This document shows, in pieces, positions 27,378 through 37,686 of a DNA stretch of 64,000 bases. Under the pieces are notes generated by a model. That model was not told the DNA's origin, made no database searches, and saw only the letters and a list, made by a program, of their open reading frames with translations. Source of the stretch: Microlunatus panaciterrae. GTDB taxonomy: Bacteria; Actinomycetota; Actinomycetes; Propionibacteriales; Propionibacteriaceae. Positions within the stretch are counted from its first letter, which is position 1. Every line of letters starts with the position of its first letter. Where the stretch lies: assembly GCF_016907535.1 (NCBI RefSeq), contig NZ_JAFBCF010000001.1, positions 3,534,001 through 3,598,000 on the forward strand. The letters are read 5' to 3'. The translations under genes were made by a program, and so were the position numbers.

Positions 27378-28655
27378 GTGCGGGTGCGTGACGTCGTCAT
27401 ATTGGGAAGCACCGGATCGATCGGCACCCAGGCCCTGGAGGTGATCTCCGCTCAGCCGGAGTCGTTCCGGGTGGTCGGGCTGGCTGCCGGCGGCGGCAAC
27501 ATCGAGCTGCTGGCCCGGCAGGTGCTCGACACCGGGGCCCGGCTGGTGGCGGTGACCCGGGCGTCGGCGGTGCAGGACCTGCAGCTGGCGTTGTACGCCG
27601 AGGCCAGCAAGCGCGGCTGGTCGTCGGGCGAGGTGATGCTGCCCAGGATCGTGGCCGGACCGGACGCTGCCGCGCAAGCCGCCGGCCATCCCTGCGACGT
27701 GGTGCTCAACGGCATCACCGGCTCGGCCGGGCTGGAGCCCACGCTGGCCGCCCTGCGGAGCGGCGCCCGGCTGGCGCTGGCCAACAAGGAGTCGTTGGTG
27801 ATCGGTGGCACGCTGGTCACCGGTGCGGCCGCCGAGGGGCAGCTGGTCGCCGTCGACTCCGAGCACTCCGCGCTCGCCCAGTGTCTCCGCGGCGGCACCC
27901 CGACCGAGGTGGACCGGCTGATCCTGACCGCCAGCGGCGGCCCGTTCCGCGGCCGCAGCCGGGCGCAGATGGCGGCCGTCACACCGGCTGAGGCGTTGGC
28001 CCACCCGACCTGGGACATGGGCCGGGTGATCACCACCAACTCGGCGACGCTCGTCAACAAGGGGCTGGAGCTGCTGGAGGCGTACCTGCTCTACGGCGTC
28101 GAGCTGGACCGGATCGATGTAGTGGTGCACCCGCAGTCCATCGTGCACTCGATGGTGCAGTTCGTCGACGGCTCGACCCTGGCGCAGTGCTCGCCGCCCG
28201 ACATGCGGCTGCCGATCGGGCTGGCGCTCAGCTGGCCGGACCGGATGGCCGGCGTTGCCGCCCCCTGCGACTGGAGCACGGCCAGCAGCTGGACCTTCGA
28301 GCCACTGGACAACGAGGCCTTCCCGGCCGTCGAGCTGGCGCGGCGGTCCGGCCGGCTCGGGGGCACCGCCCCGGCGGTCTTCAACGCCGCCAACGAGGAG
28401 TGCGTGGACGCCTTCCACGCGGGCCGGATCTCCTTCCTCGACATCCTCGACATCGTCCGCAGCGTGCTCGACGAGCACTGCGCACCGGGCGGACTGGCCG
28501 GGGCTTCCGTCCCGGACGTAGGCTCTAGATTGGTCAGTTCGGCCGACATGGATGTGCCGAGCGTGCTGGCAGCGGACTCCTGGGCCCGTGCGCGGGCGCG
28601 GGAGCTGACCGTCAGGAACCCAGGCGTCGACGGGCAGATGGAGCGGACTCTCTAG
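27378..28655 (+). CDS. dxr: 1-deoxy-D-xylulose-5-phosphate reductoisomerase
   Basis: A 425-residue NADPH-dependent enzyme of the MEP isoprenoid pathway, giving MEP from DXP. NADPH motif [17 protein letters not shown] at the N terminus; [13 protein letters not shown] and the substrate-site [12 protein letters not shown] and [12 protein letters not shown] follow. GTG at 27378 is used; GTG at 27384 is an equally good alternative. Forms the conserved dxr-rip1-ispG-GNAT cluster known from mycobacteria; the next gene starts directly at its stop. Confidence 0.96.
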   Translation: MRVRDVVILGSTGSIGTQALEVISAQPESFRVVGLAAGGGNIELLARQVLDTGARLVAVTRASAVQDLQLALYAEASKRGWSSGEVMLPRIVAGPDAAAQAAGHPCDVVLNGITGSAGLEPTLAALRSGARLALANKESLVIGGTLVTGAAAEGQLVAVDSEHSALAQCLRGGTPTEVDRLILTASGGPFRGRSRAQMAAVTPAEALAHPTWDMGRVITTNSATLVNKGLELLEAYLLYGVELDRIDVVVHPQSIVHSMVQFVDGSTLAQCSPPDMRLPIGLALSWPDRMAGVAAPCDWSTASSWTFEPLDNEAFPAVELARRSGRLGGTAPAVFNAANEECVDAFHAGRISFLDILDIVRSVLDEHCAPGGLAGASVPDVGSRLVSSADMDVPSVLAADSWARARARELTVRNPGVDGQMERTL

Positions 28656-29957
28656 ATGGACATCGTGATCTACATCCTCGGGGCGGTGTTGTTCTTCGCC
28701 CTGGTGATGGCCTCGATCGCGCTGCACGAGGTCGGCCACCTGGTGCCGGGCAAGCTCTTCGGCGTCAAGACGACCCAGTACTTCGTCGGCTTCGGCAAGA
28801 CCCTGTGGGCGCGCCGGTTCGGCGAGACCGAGTTCGGCGTCAAGGCCCTGCCGCTCGGCGGCTACGTCCGGTTCGTCGGCATGTACCCTCCGTCGAAGGA
28901 GGCGCCGACCAAGGTGATGGCCGCCCGCACCGGGATCTTCCAGTCGCTGGCCGACCAGGCCCGCTCGGCGGAGTGGGAGGACATCACGCCCGAGGACGAG
29001 GGTCGGCTGTTCTACCAGAAGAAGACCTGGCAGAAGCTCATCATCATGGCCGGCGGACCGGCGATGAACATCTTGCTGGCTTTCCTGATCCTGCTTGCCG
29101 TCACCGGTCTGTACGGCATGCCGAGGACCCAGCTCACCGTCTCGCACGTCAGCGAGTGCATCGTCCCGGCCAGCCGCGCCGACCAGACCTGCCGCGCCGG
29201 GGACCCCAAGACGCCCGCCTTCCAGGCCGGCGTCCGGCCGGGCGACAAGATCGTGGCCTTCAACGGGCAGCGGATCACCTCCTGGGACCAGATGTCGGAG
29301 CTGATCCGGGCCAACCTCGACCATCGTGCCGTGGTGACCGTCGAGCGTTCCGGCCAGCGGGTCGACCTCGCTCCGGTCAACACGGTGATCACCGGCGTAC
29401 CGCACAAGTGGGACCCGTCGCGGACGGTCCAGGCCGGCTTCTTCGGTGTCTCGCCCGACCAGGCGCTCGAGCGCGGCGGCCCGATCGTGGTCCTGCAGGA
29501 CATGTGGCGGATGACCAGGCAGACCGGGTATGCGCTGGTCCGGTTCCCGGCGAAGGTCTACTTCACCGCCGCCAACCTGGTCACCGGCAAGCCGCGGGAC
29601 GTCTACGGGCCGATGAGCATCGTCGGCGCCAGCCGGGTGGCCGGCGAGGTGGCCGCCACCGACAAGATCAACGCTGCGGACAAGGTGGCCACCCTGTTCA
29701 GCCTGCTCGGCTCGGTGAACCTGTTCGTCGCATTGTTCAACTTCGTCCCGCTGCTGCCGCTGGACGGCGGACACATCGCGGGCGCCCTCTATGAGGGACT
29801 GAGGCGCTGGTTGGCGAAGCTGCTCGGCCGCCCCGACCCGGGGCACGTCGATACGGCCAAGATGCTGCCGGTCGCCTATGTTGTAGGAGGGATCATCGCG
29901 CTCTCGGGCGCGGTGCTGATCCTGGCCGACATCATCGACCCGATCAAGCTGCTCTAG
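28656..29957 (+). CDS. Site-2 intramembrane metalloprotease (RseP/Rip1-like)
   Basis: A 433-residue M50 protease. Zinc motif ALHEVGHLVPGK in the first helix (residues about 24-35), a periplasmic PDZ domain (about 190-265, containing GVRPGDKIVAFNG) and the second active-site motif LPLDGGHIAGALYE near 370. Such proteases cleave anti-sigma factors and other membrane proteins. It lies between dxr and ispG, as in Mycobacterium (Rip1). Starts one base after the dxr stop. Confidence 0.94.
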   Translation: MDIVIYILGAVLFFALVMASIALHEVGHLVPGKLFGVKTTQYFVGFGKTLWARRFGETEFGVKALPLGGYVRFVGMYPPSKEAPTKVMAARTGIFQSLADQARSAEWEDITPEDEGRLFYQKKTWQKLIIMAGGPAMNILLAFLILLAVTGLYGMPRTQLTVSHVSECIVPASRADQTCRAGDPKTPAFQAGVRPGDKIVAFNGQRITSWDQMSELIRANLDHRAVVTVERSGQRVDLAPVNTVITGVPHKWDPSRTVQAGFFGVSPDQALERGGPIVVLQDMWRMTRQTGYALVRFPAKVYFTAANLVTGKPRDVYGPMSIVGASRVAGEVAATDKINAADKVATLFSLLGSVNLFVALFNFVPLLPLDGGHIAGALYEGLRRWLAKLLGRPDPGHVDTAKMLPVAYVVGGIIALSGAVLILADIIDPIKLL

Positions 29958-30017
29958 CTCGACCGTTCGTTGAGCACGACCACCACGACCCGATCACCGA
30001 CGGCAAAGAAAGTCACG

Positions 30018-31163
30018 ATGGACATCGACCTGGGCATGCCAGCACTCCCACCCGAGACCCTGGCGCCGCGACGCAAGACCCGCAAGATCAAGGTAGGCAA
30101 GGTCTCGGTCGGGGGCGACGCCCCGATCAGTGTGCAGTCGATGACCACGACACTGACCTCCGACATCAACGCCACCCTGCAGCAGATCGCCGAGCTGACC
30201 GCAACCGGCTGCGACATCGTCCGGGTCGCCGTACCGAGCCAGGACGACGCCGAGGCGCTGCCGGCGATCGCGAAGAAGAGCCAGATCCCGGTGATCGCCG
30301 ACATCCACTTCCAGCCCAAGTACGTGTTCGCGGCGATCGACGCCGGCTGCGCCGCGGTCCGGGTGAACCCGGGCAATATCCGGGCCTTCGACGACCAGGT
30401 GAAGGAGATCGCCCGGGCGGCCAGCGACGCCGGGGTCTCGATCCGGATCGGGGTCAACGCCGGGTCGCTGGACAAGCGGCTGCTGGCCAAGTACGGCAAG
30501 GCGACCCCGGAGGCGTTGGTCGAGTCGGCCGTCTGGGAGGCCTCGCTGTTCGAGGAGCACGACTTCCACGACTTCAAGATCTCGGTCAAGCACAACGACC
30601 CGGTGGTGATGATCCGCGCCTACGAGATGCTGTCCGAGCGGGGGGACTGGCCGCTGCACCTGGGCGTGACCGAGGCCGGACCCGCCTTCCAGGGCACCAT
30701 CAAGTCCGCCGTCGCCTTCGGTTCGCTGCTGTCCCGCGGCATCGGCGACACCATCCGGGTGTCGCTGTCCGCGCCGCCGGTCGAGGAGGTCAAGGTCGGC
30801 CTGAAGATCCTGGAGTCGCTGAACCTGCGGCCGCGGAAGCTGGAGATCGTCTCCTGCCCGTCCTGCGGGCGGGCCCAGGTCGACGTGTACAAGCTGGCCG
30901 ACGCCGTCACGGCGGGGCTGGAGGGCCTGGAGGTGCCGCTCCGGGTGGCGGTGATGGGCTGTGTCGTGAACGGGCCGGGCGAGGCGCGGGAGGCCGATCT
31001 CGGGGTCGCGTCAGGCAACGGCAAGGGCCAGATCTTCGTCCGCGGTCAGGTGATCAAAACGGTCAAGGAGAGCGACATCGTCGAGACGCTGATCGAGGAG
31101 GCGATGCGGCTGGCCGAGGAGATGCCGGCCGGCGAGGGCGCCCCTCAGGTGAGCGTGGGCTGA
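30018..31163 (+). CDS. ispG: 4-hydroxy-3-methylbut-2-enyl-diphosphate synthase
   Basis: A 381-residue iron-sulfur enzyme producing HMBPP in the MEP pathway. TIM barrel begins [13 protein letters not shown]; the [4Fe-4S] ligands lie in CPSCGRAQ and [14 protein letters not shown] at 30018 is chosen because family alignment starts there; the frame is open back to TTG 29970, which would add 16 Ser/Thr-rich residues. Shares the cluster with dxr, separated by the site-2 protease. Confidence 0.95.
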   Translation: MDIDLGMPALPPETLAPRRKTRKIKVGKVSVGGDAPISVQSMTTTLTSDINATLQQIAELTATGCDIVRVAVPSQDDAEALPAIAKKSQIPVIADIHFQPKYVFAAIDAGCAAVRVNPGNIRAFDDQVKEIARAASDAGVSIRIGVNAGSLDKRLLAKYGKATPEALVESAVWEASLFEEHDFHDFKISVKHNDPVVMIRAYEMLSERGDWPLHLGVTEAGPAFQGTIKSAVAFGSLLSRGIGDTIRVSLSAPPVEEVKVGLKILESLNLRPRKLEIVSCPSCGRAQVDVYKLADAVTAGLEGLEVPLRVAVMGCVVNGPGEAREADLGVASGNGKGQIFVRGQVIKTVKESDIVETLIEEAMRLAEEMPAGEGAPQVSVG

Positions 31164-31165
31164 CC

Positions 31166-32044
31166 GTGGGGGAGGCGGCGGTGTCGGGACGCACCGGCGG
31201 CTCGACCGTCGGCAGCGTCCGGGTGCTGACCCAGCGCGACCTGGCCGCCGCCGTCAGCATCGTCTCCGCCAACCCGATCGAGAACGTGTTCGTCGCCTCC
31301 CGGATCCGCACCGCCGGAGTCGACGCGGCCAACCTGGGCTGCCCGATCTGGGGGTACGAGAGCGGCGGACTGCTCCGCTCGATCTGCCACGCCGGCTCGA
31401 ACATGGTGCCGGTGAACGCCGACGCTGCCGCTGTCGAGGCCTTCGCCGAGTTCGCCGGCCGGGAACGGATCTGCTCCTCCATCATCGGCCCGGCCGAGGT
31501 GGCGATGAGCCTCTGGCGGCGGTTGTCCGAGCGCTGGGGCGCCAGCTGGTCACGGGTCCGGGAGACGCGCCCGCACCAACCGGTGATGGCGATCAGTGCA
31601 GACCCGGTGGTGGCCGCCGACCCGCGGGTGCGCCGGGTGACGCTGGAGCACTGGGACGCCTACTACGAGGCGGCGGTGAAGATGTACACCGAGGAGGTGG
31701 GCGTCTCGCCGCTGCTCGGCAACCCGGCCGGCTATCGCTTCTACGTCCGGCAGCTGATCACCTCCGGTCGCGCGTTCGGCATCTTCGAGGGCGACCGGGT
31801 GCTGTTCAAGGCCGACCTCGGCTCGGTCTCCGGCAGCGTCAGCCAGGTGCAGGGCGTCTGGCTCGAGCCTGAGCTGCGGGGCCGTGGCCTGGCCGCACCG
31901 GCGATGGCCGGGGTGGTGCGGCTGGCCCGGACGGTGGTCCCGACCGTCTCGCTCTACGTGAACGACTTCAACCTGCCGGCCCGGGCCACCTACGCCCGGG
32001 TCGGGTTCACCGACGTCGGCGAGTTCGCCACCATCCTGTACTGA
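31166..32044 (+). CDS. GNAT N-acetyltransferase (Rv2867c-like)
   Basis: A 292-residue protein with an N-terminal domain of the DUF4081 type (about 15-130) and a C-terminal GNAT domain (about 150-292) with the acetyl-CoA loop region GVWLEPELRGRGLAAPAM and a final NDFNLPARATYARVGF strand-helix unit. Mycobacterial Rv2867c occupies the same place after ispG. Its substrate is unknown. GTG start two bases after the ispG stop, so it is co-transcribed. Confidence 0.88.
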   Translation: MGEAAVSGRTGGSTVGSVRVLTQRDLAAAVSIVSANPIENVFVASRIRTAGVDAANLGCPIWGYESGGLLRSICHAGSNMVPVNADAAAVEAFAEFAGRERICSSIIGPAEVAMSLWRRLSERWGASWSRVRETRPHQPVMAISADPVVAADPRVRRVTLEHWDAYYEAAVKMYTEEVGVSPLLGNPAGYRFYVRQLITSGRAFGIFEGDRVLFKADLGSVSGSVSQVQGVWLEPELRGRGLAAPAMAGVVRLARTVVPTVSLYVNDFNLPARATYARVGFTDVGEFATILY

Positions 32045-32046
32045 TC

Positions 32047-33336
32047 GTGGCTCGGCTACCGCGTCCCCGGAAACTGTCACCCTACGTCTGCGCGGTGGCG
32101 CTGCTGGCTACTCTGGTCGGCTGCGGAACGATCCCGGAGCCGGGCGCCCGCACATCGGCGCCGAACCCATCCCCGTCGGCGGCCCAGTCCGCGCCTGGCC
32201 AGACCCCGCCAGCCCGGACCCCACCAGCCCAGTCCTCGTCGAACAGCCGGACGCCGTCGGCGGCCGGACGCCCGAGCAGCACGCCGTCGAAGACGCCGGC
32301 ACCAGCCTCGGGGAGCGTGACGGTGGTGATGAACGGTGACCTGCTCTGGCACAACACGCTGTGGTCCAGCGCCGCCGAGGATGCCCGGGCTCGCGGTCGC
32401 AGCGGCTACGACTTCGCACCCCTGCTGGCGGGCCTGAAGCCGGTGGTGTCCACCGCCGACCTGGCCATCTGCCATGAGGAGGTGCCGCTGGCACCGAAGG
32501 GCGGCCCGTTCTCGAACTACCCGCAGTTCGCCGCCCCACCGCAGGTGGTCGCCGGCATCAGGGCGACCGGCTACGACCTGTGCACCACCGCCTCCAACCA
32601 CAGCGTGGATGGCGGCTTCGCCGGGATCGTCCGGACGCTCGAGGATCTCGACCGGGCGAAGATCCTGCATGCGGGAACGGCGCGCAGCGCGGCGGAGGAG
32701 CGCACGCCTGAGCTGTTCACCACCCGTCAGGGGGTCCGGATCGCCGTCGTCGCCGGCACCTACGGGTTGAACGGGCTCCCGGTGCCCCGCGGCCGACCCT
32801 GGTCGGTGGACCAGCTGGACGTGCCGGCCATGCTGGCCCGGGCGAAGCGGGCGCGCCGGGCCGGCGCCGACATCGTGCTGGCGGCCATCCACGCCGGTGA
32901 CGAGTACTCCCCGAAGGAGAACGCCCAGCAGCGCCAGGTCGCCCGGGCTCTGACGGCCTCGCCCGACATCGACCTCGTCTACGGCCATCACGCGCACGTG
33001 GTCCAGCCCTGGACCAGGATCAACGGCAAGTGGGTCGTCTTCGGCCTGGGCAACACCGTCGCCCAGCATCGCACACCGGTGGCCCGCAGCTATGAGGGTG
33101 TGACGGCACGGTTCACCTTCACCCGCACGGCGAACGGGCGCTTCCGGGTGAGCAGGGCCGAGTACATCCCGACCCTCGTGACGCACTACGAGCCCGGCCA
33201 TCCGGCCCGGGTGCTGGTGGTCTCCCAGGCCCTGCGCCACCCGGGTGCCGTCTCGCGGCACAGGCTGCTGCTGGCCCAGCGGCGGACCTCGGCTGTGGTG
33301 CTGAGCCATCACGTCAAGGGCCTGACCCGGGGCTGA
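32047..33336 (+). CDS. CapA-family lipoprotein
   Basis: A 429-residue lipoprotein: signal segment 10-25 ends in the lipobox LVGC, then a 60-residue Ser/Pro/Thr linker. The CapA (PgsA-like metallophosphoesterase) domain follows with MNGDLLWHN, CHEEVPLAP, TTASNHSVDGGF, AIHAGDEY and YGHHAHVVQPWTRIN. CapA proteins take part in poly-gamma-glutamate or capsule synthesis, but many actinobacterial copies have no assigned role. GTG start two bases after the GNAT stop extends the operon. Confidence 0.87.
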   Translation: MARLPRPRKLSPYVCAVALLATLVGCGTIPEPGARTSAPNPSPSAAQSAPGQTPPARTPPAQSSSNSRTPSAAGRPSSTPSKTPAPASGSVTVVMNGDLLWHNTLWSSAAEDARARGRSGYDFAPLLAGLKPVVSTADLAICHEEVPLAPKGGPFSNYPQFAAPPQVVAGIRATGYDLCTTASNHSVDGGFAGIVRTLEDLDRAKILHAGTARSAAEERTPELFTTRQGVRIAVVAGTYGLNGLPVPRGRPWSVDQLDVPAMLARAKRARRAGADIVLAAIHAGDEYSPKENAQQRQVARALTASPDIDLVYGHHAHVVQPWTRINGKWVVFGLGNTVAQHRTPVARSYEGVTARFTFTRTANGRFRVSRAEYIPTLVTHYEPGHPARVLVVSQALRHPGAVSRHRLLLAQRRTSAVVLSHHVKGLTRG

Positions 33337-33458
33337 GGCGAAGGTTGCACCCCGCCCCTCGAGTGGCTCCGGCGGCATAACCGGGTCGCCGTCGGCGGCC
33401 CCGCGCCGATAGTGTGCGCAGAGCACCATTGGCCCACCAGAGAGGCGACCCAGCCGTG

Positions 33459-35228
33459 ATGACCCGGATGTCCGAACTGTTCGTACGCACCCTGCGTGAC
33501 GACCCGGCGGATGCCGAGGTCCCCAGTCACCGGTGGCTGGTGCGTGCGGGTTACATCCGGCGGGCCGCCCCGGGCATCTACTCCTGGCTGCCGCTCGGCT
33601 ACCGGGTGCTCCGCAACGTGGAGAAGATCGTCCGCGAGGAGATGGAGGCGATCGGCGCGCAGGAGGTGCACTTCCCGGCCCTGCTGCCGAGAGAGCCGTT
33701 CGAGGCGACCGGCCGCTGGACCGAGTACGGCGACAGCCTGTTCCGGCTCAAGGACCGCAAGGACGGTGACTATCTGCTCGGTCCGACCCACGAGGAGATG
33801 TTCACGCTGCTGGTCAAGGACCTGTACTCCTCCTACAAGGACCTGCCGCTGTCGCTCTATCAGATCCAGACGAAGTACCGCGACGAGGCGCGGCCACGGG
33901 CGGGCATTCTGCGGGGCCGCGAGTTCGTGATGAAGGACTCGTACTCCTTCGACATCGACGACGCCGGCCTGCAGGTCTCCTACGAGGCGCACCGCCAGGC
34001 CTATATCAGGATCTTCGACCGGCTGGGCTTCGACTATGTGATCGTGGCTGCCACCTCCGGAGCCATGGGTGGGTCCCGCAGCGAGGAGTTCCTGGCGATC
34101 GCGGAGAACGGCGAGGACACCTTCGTCCGCTCCCCGGGCGGCTATGCGGCCAATGTCGAGGCGGTCCAGGTCGCTGTACCGGACCCGCTGCCGTACGACG
34201 ACGCGCCGGCCGCGCACGTCGAGGACACTCCCGACACCCCGACCATCGAGTCGCTGGTGACGCTGGCGAACGCCCGCTTCCCCCGGGCCGACCGGCAGTG
34301 GCAGGCAGCCGACACGTTGAAGAACGTCGTGGTGAACTTCCGCCATCCCGACGGCAAGCGCGAGCCGGTCGTGATCGGCCTGCCGGGCGACCGCGAGGTG
34401 GACCTGAAGCGGCTGGAGGGCCAGCTCGAGCCGATCGAGGTGGAGCCGTTCACCGATGCCGACTTCGCCGAGCATCCCGGTCTGGTGAAGGGCTACATCG
34501 GGCCGCAGGCCCTGGGCAGCACGTCGGCCACCGGCCTGCGCTACCTCGTCGACCCCCGGGTGGTGGAGGGGACCCGTTGGCTGACCGGCGCGAACGAGCC
34601 GGGGCGGCACGTCTTCGACCTGGTGGTCGGGCGTGACTTCACCCCGGACGGCACCATCGAGGCGGCCGAGATCCGGGCCGGGGACCCCGCGCCGGACGGC
34701 TCGGGGCCGCTCGAGCTGGCCCGCGGGATCGAGATGGGCCACATCTTCCAGCTCGGCCGCAAGTACGCCGACGCGCTCGGCCTGAAGGTGCTCGACCAGA
34801 ACGGCAAGCTGGTCACCGTGACGATGGGATCCTACGGTGTCGGGGTGTCCCGGGCCGTCGCCGCCGTAGCCGAGGGGACCTGTGACGACAAGGGGCTCTG
34901 CTGGCCGCGTGAGCTGGCCCCCTTCGACGTCCAGATCCTGGCCACCGGCAAGGACGCCGCTGTCGCCCAGGCGGCCGAGGACCTGGCCGCCTCGTTGTCC
35001 GCGGCCGGTGTCCAGGTGCTGCTCGACGACCGTAAGGCCAGCCCGGGGGTGAAGTTCGCCGACTCGGAGATCCTCGGGATGCCGACCATCGTGGTCGTCG
35101 GTCGGGGACTCGCCGACGGCAAGATCGAGGTCCGCGACCGTCGGTCCGGGGAGCGGGTGGACGTCGACGTCGCCGCTGCCCATGACCACGTGCTGGGCGT
35201 CCTGCGGGGCACCCCGATCGCTCCGTAG
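33459..35228 (+). CDS. proS: Prolyl-tRNA synthetase
   Basis: A 589-residue class II synthetase of the bacterial type. Motif 1 region [20 protein letters not shown], motif 2 [20 protein letters not shown], an editing INS domain in the middle (about 225-400) and motif 3 [13 protein letters not shown], then an anticodon-binding domain. ATG at 33459 matches the MTRMS start of relatives; GTG 33456 and ATG 33468 are in frame. An AGAGAGG ribosome site lies upstream. Confidence 0.95.
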   Translation: MTRMSELFVRTLRDDPADAEVPSHRWLVRAGYIRRAAPGIYSWLPLGYRVLRNVEKIVREEMEAIGAQEVHFPALLPREPFEATGRWTEYGDSLFRLKDRKDGDYLLGPTHEEMFTLLVKDLYSSYKDLPLSLYQIQTKYRDEARPRAGILRGREFVMKDSYSFDIDDAGLQVSYEAHRQAYIRIFDRLGFDYVIVAATSGAMGGSRSEEFLAIAENGEDTFVRSPGGYAANVEAVQVAVPDPLPYDDAPAAHVEDTPDTPTIESLVTLANARFPRADRQWQAADTLKNVVVNFRHPDGKREPVVIGLPGDREVDLKRLEGQLEPIEVEPFTDADFAEHPGLVKGYIGPQALGSTSATGLRYLVDPRVVEGTRWLTGANEPGRHVFDLVVGRDFTPDGTIEAAEIRAGDPAPDGSGPLELARGIEMGHIFQLGRKYADALGLKVLDQNGKLVTVTMGSYGVGVSRAVAAVAEGTCDDKGLCWPRELAPFDVQILATGKDAAVAQAAEDLAASLSAAGVQVLLDDRKASPGVKFADSEILGMPTIVVVGRGLADGKIEVRDRRSGERVDVDVAAAHDHVLGVLRGTPIAP

Positions 35229-36023
35229 TTGACCGGCCTGGAGATCACCACCGCCACGGTGGTGCTGCTGATGCTGGCCGCCTTCGCCGCCGGCTGGGTG
35301 GATGCGGTGGTCGGCGGAGGCGGTCTGATCCAGCTGCCCGCTCTCCTGATCGGGCTGCCGGACTCGACCGCGCCGGCGTCCATCCTCGGCACCAACAAGA
35401 TCTCCTCGGTGTGGGGGACGTTGACCAGCTCGATCACGTACGCGATCAAGATCAGACCGGACTGGCGGACGATCATCCCGCTGGTGGTCTGTTCGGCGAC
35501 CGGGTCGGCGCTGGGGGCCCACGCGGCCAGGTTCCTGCCGAAGGAGTACTTCACCCCCATCGTGCTGGTGGCGCTGGTGGGGGTCGGCATCTACACCTGG
35601 CGGCGGCCCGAGCTCGGCCTGACCACCGAGATCAAGCACTCCGGCGGCCACCACTACCTCCGGGCGGCTGGGATCGGCCTCGGGGTCGGGGCCTACGACG
35701 GCATCCTCGGACCCGGCACCGGGTCGTTCTTCGTGATCCTGCTGGTCGCCGTGCTCGGCTACGGCTTCCTGGAAGCCAGTGCCAAGGCCAAGATCGCCAA
35801 CCTAGTGACCAACCTGGCCGCCATCGCGGTGTTCGGGTTGAGTGGATCGGTGATCTGGAAGCTCGGGCTCCTGATGGGCGGAGCGAATCTGCTGGGCGGC
35901 TTCCTGGGGGCGCGGATGGCGCTGACCCGTGGCAACGGGTTCGTCCGCAAGGTCTACCTGCTGGTGATCGCGGGGCTGGTGGTCAAGCTCGGCTGGGACG
36001 TCGTCGGCCAGTTCACCGGCTGA
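35229..36023 (+). CDS. TSUP family (TauE/SafE) permease
   Basis: A 264-residue membrane protein with eight likely helices and duplicated TSUP motifs: AAGWVDAVVGGGGLIQLPAL near the start and GVGAYDGILGPGTGSFFVIL after the middle loop. A TTG codon directly after the proS stop is the apparent start, so it is translated with proS. Substrate is probably an organic or sulfur-containing anion. It is only distantly similar to the TSUP gene at 1675. Confidence 0.87.
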   Translation: MTGLEITTATVVLLMLAAFAAGWVDAVVGGGGLIQLPALLIGLPDSTAPASILGTNKISSVWGTLTSSITYAIKIRPDWRTIIPLVVCSATGSALGAHAARFLPKEYFTPIVLVALVGVGIYTWRRPELGLTTEIKHSGGHHYLRAAGIGLGVGAYDGILGPGTGSFFVILLVAVLGYGFLEASAKAKIANLVTNLAAIAVFGLSGSVIWKLGLLMGGANLLGGFLGARMALTRGNGFVRKVYLLVIAGLVVKLGWDVVGQFTG

Positions 36024-36035
36024 CCACCTGCGCGG

Positions 36036-37070
36036 TCAGCTGGGCCAGCCGGGCCAGTCCTGCAGGGCCGCGCCCCAGGCCCGCGCAGACAGCGTCGCCG
36101 CGCTCAGCTCGTCCAGGGCCAGGGAACGCGTCGGGCCGGTCGCGGCGGCCGCCACCCACTGTCCGACGAACGGCAGGAAGCGGGTCTCCATCAACCGGAG
36201 CAGGACGACGGCGCGGCTGGCGTTGGAGACCTCGATCGGGGGCACATAGGCAGGCTCGGCCGCCGGAACGTCGGCGCTCCGCTCGTTCAGCAGGTCGACC
36301 AGCCTGTCCCGCAGAACCCGGTGCTGGGCCAGCCGGCCGGCCGCGCGGTCGGCCCTGGCTCCGGACAGCTTGCCGAGCGCGAGCTGGTAGCCGTAGACCA
36401 TGGCGTGGGACTGCCGGAGCAGGGCCTGGATGGCCTCGAGGTCGGTTACCGGGACCAGCGGCCTGCGCTGTTGGGGCTTCGGTGGCGCCGCCGTACGGGC
36501 TCCGCTCTCCAGGGCGTCGGCGTATTGGCCGGCGGCCGCGGCCAGCGACCCCCACAGCAGACAGGTGTAGCCGCTGGTGGCGTCCGCGGCGGCTCGGTGC
36601 AGCCGGGCCGCGGCCCGCTCACCGGCAACCAACCGGCGGAGCGCGGTCGCCGCCTTGCCGGCGCCGGTGCCGGGGCTCGTCCGGGTCGTCGGCGAGGGGG
36701 AGCCGGTGGGTACCGGCCGGCTGGTGGGCTGTGGGCTGCGGAGGGCGACGACGTGGTCGCGGTGATCCGCGAGTACCAGCCCGACCAGCATCCGCACCTG
36801 GGCGCCGAGCCGGGCGGCGTCCCGGCTGTCGAGCACTGCCGTGGCGAGCCGGGCCAACGCCTGCTCGGTGTCGGCTCCGGCAGCCGAGCCGGGTAGGGAG
36901 GGTGTCGGGCTGGGCGTCGGAATCGGCCGGGGCTTGAGGCCGGAGGTGTCGATCCGGGGGTCGGTGAGGCTGCAGCCGGCGGCGGTGGAGGTGACCACCA
37001 GGCCCAGTCCGAAGGCGCCGAGCAGGAAGCCGCGCCGGCCTGGTGCAGGGCGCTGCCTCTCCGATGCCAC
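36036..37070 (-). CDS. Probable Tat-exported lipoprotein, DUF4439 type
   Basis: A 344-residue protein with a twin-arginine-like start (GRRGFLLGAFG) and lipobox TAAGC, a Pro/Thr/Ser linker (50-75 and 110-135), and a helical C-terminal domain (about 195-340) of the ferritin-like DUF4439 type. A gene of this kind typically sits divergently upstream of rimP in actinobacteria, as here. No function is known. It converges with the permease gene, 12 bases between the stops. Confidence 0.83.
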   Translation of the reverse strand: MASERQRPAPGRRGFLLGAFGLGLVVTSTAAGCSLTDPRIDTSGLKPRPIPTPSPTPSLPGSAAGADTEQALARLATAVLDSRDAARLGAQVRMLVGLVLADHRDHVVALRSPQPTSRPVPTGSPSPTTRTSPGTGAGKAATALRRLVAGERAAARLHRAAADATSGYTCLLWGSLAAAAGQYADALESGARTAAPPKPQQRRPLVPVTDLEAIQALLRQSHAMVYGYQLALGKLSGARADRAAGRLAQHRVLRDRLVDLLNERSADVPAAEPAYVPPIEVSNASRAVVLLRLMETRFLPFVGQWVAAAATGPTRSLALDELSAATLSARAWGAALQDWPGWPS

Positions 37071-37196
37071 CCGGAGACGTTATCTCACCGCGTGCGACAA
37101 TGCCGCTAGCGGTAACGTGCTTGGAAGGGCTGATCCGCCGACGCCTGCGAGGGCGGCCGACAACTGCACTTCACAATCGGATCGAGGGATGGCCAG

Positions 37197-37685
37197 ATGA
37201 AAGAAAGTCAGATCGTGTCGTTGCTGACTCCAGTCCTGGCCCAGTTCGATCTCGAGCTCGAGGCCGTGGATCTGGTGCCAGCGGGCAAGCGCAGCCTGCT
37301 GCGGGTGGTGGTGGACGGTGACGGTCCGACCGGCCGCGGCCCGCTGCTGGATGACATCGCCGAGGCCACCAAGGCCATCTCGGTCGCCCTGGACGAGACC
37401 GACGTGACCGGGGCGAATCCGTACACCCTGGAGGTGTCCTCGCGTGGGGTCAGCCGGCCGCTGGCGCTGCCGCGGCACTGGCGCCGGAACGCCGGCCGAC
37501 TGGTGCAGGTCAGCCTCACCGGCGGGGAGACGTTCACCGGGCGGATCATGAAGAGCACCGAGGAGAGCGCGACGTTGGAGGTCGACCAGACAACACGCAC
37601 GGTGCCGTTCGCCGAGGTCGCGAAGGCGCTGATCCAGGTCGAGCTGAACCGCCAGCAGGCCGATGACGAGGAGAGGGACGACTGA
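37197..37685 (+). CDS. rimP: Ribosome maturation factor RimP
   Basis: A 162-residue factor for 30S subunit assembly. N-terminal alpha/beta domain ([26 protein letters not shown]) and C-terminal SH3-like domain after the conserved [11 protein letters not shown] segment. The ATG is preceded by GAGGGATGG. First gene of the rimP-nusA unit; nusA starts one base after its stop. Confidence 0.94.
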   Translation: MKESQIVSLLTPVLAQFDLELEAVDLVPAGKRSLLRVVVDGDGPTGRGPLLDDIAEATKAISVALDETDVTGANPYTLEVSSRGVSRPLALPRHWRRNAGRLVQVSLTGGETFTGRIMKSTEESATLEVDQTTRTVPFAEVAKALIQVELNRQQADDEERDD

Positions 37686-37686
37686 C

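Noticed and set aside
27282-29846. 854-residue minus-strand open frame opposite dxr and the site-2 protease
   Set aside because: Shadow frame without motifs; both plus-strand genes are certain.
33309-35654. 781-residue minus-strand open frame opposite proS
   Set aside because: Shadow of proS; ends in the neighbouring permease without any domain signal.
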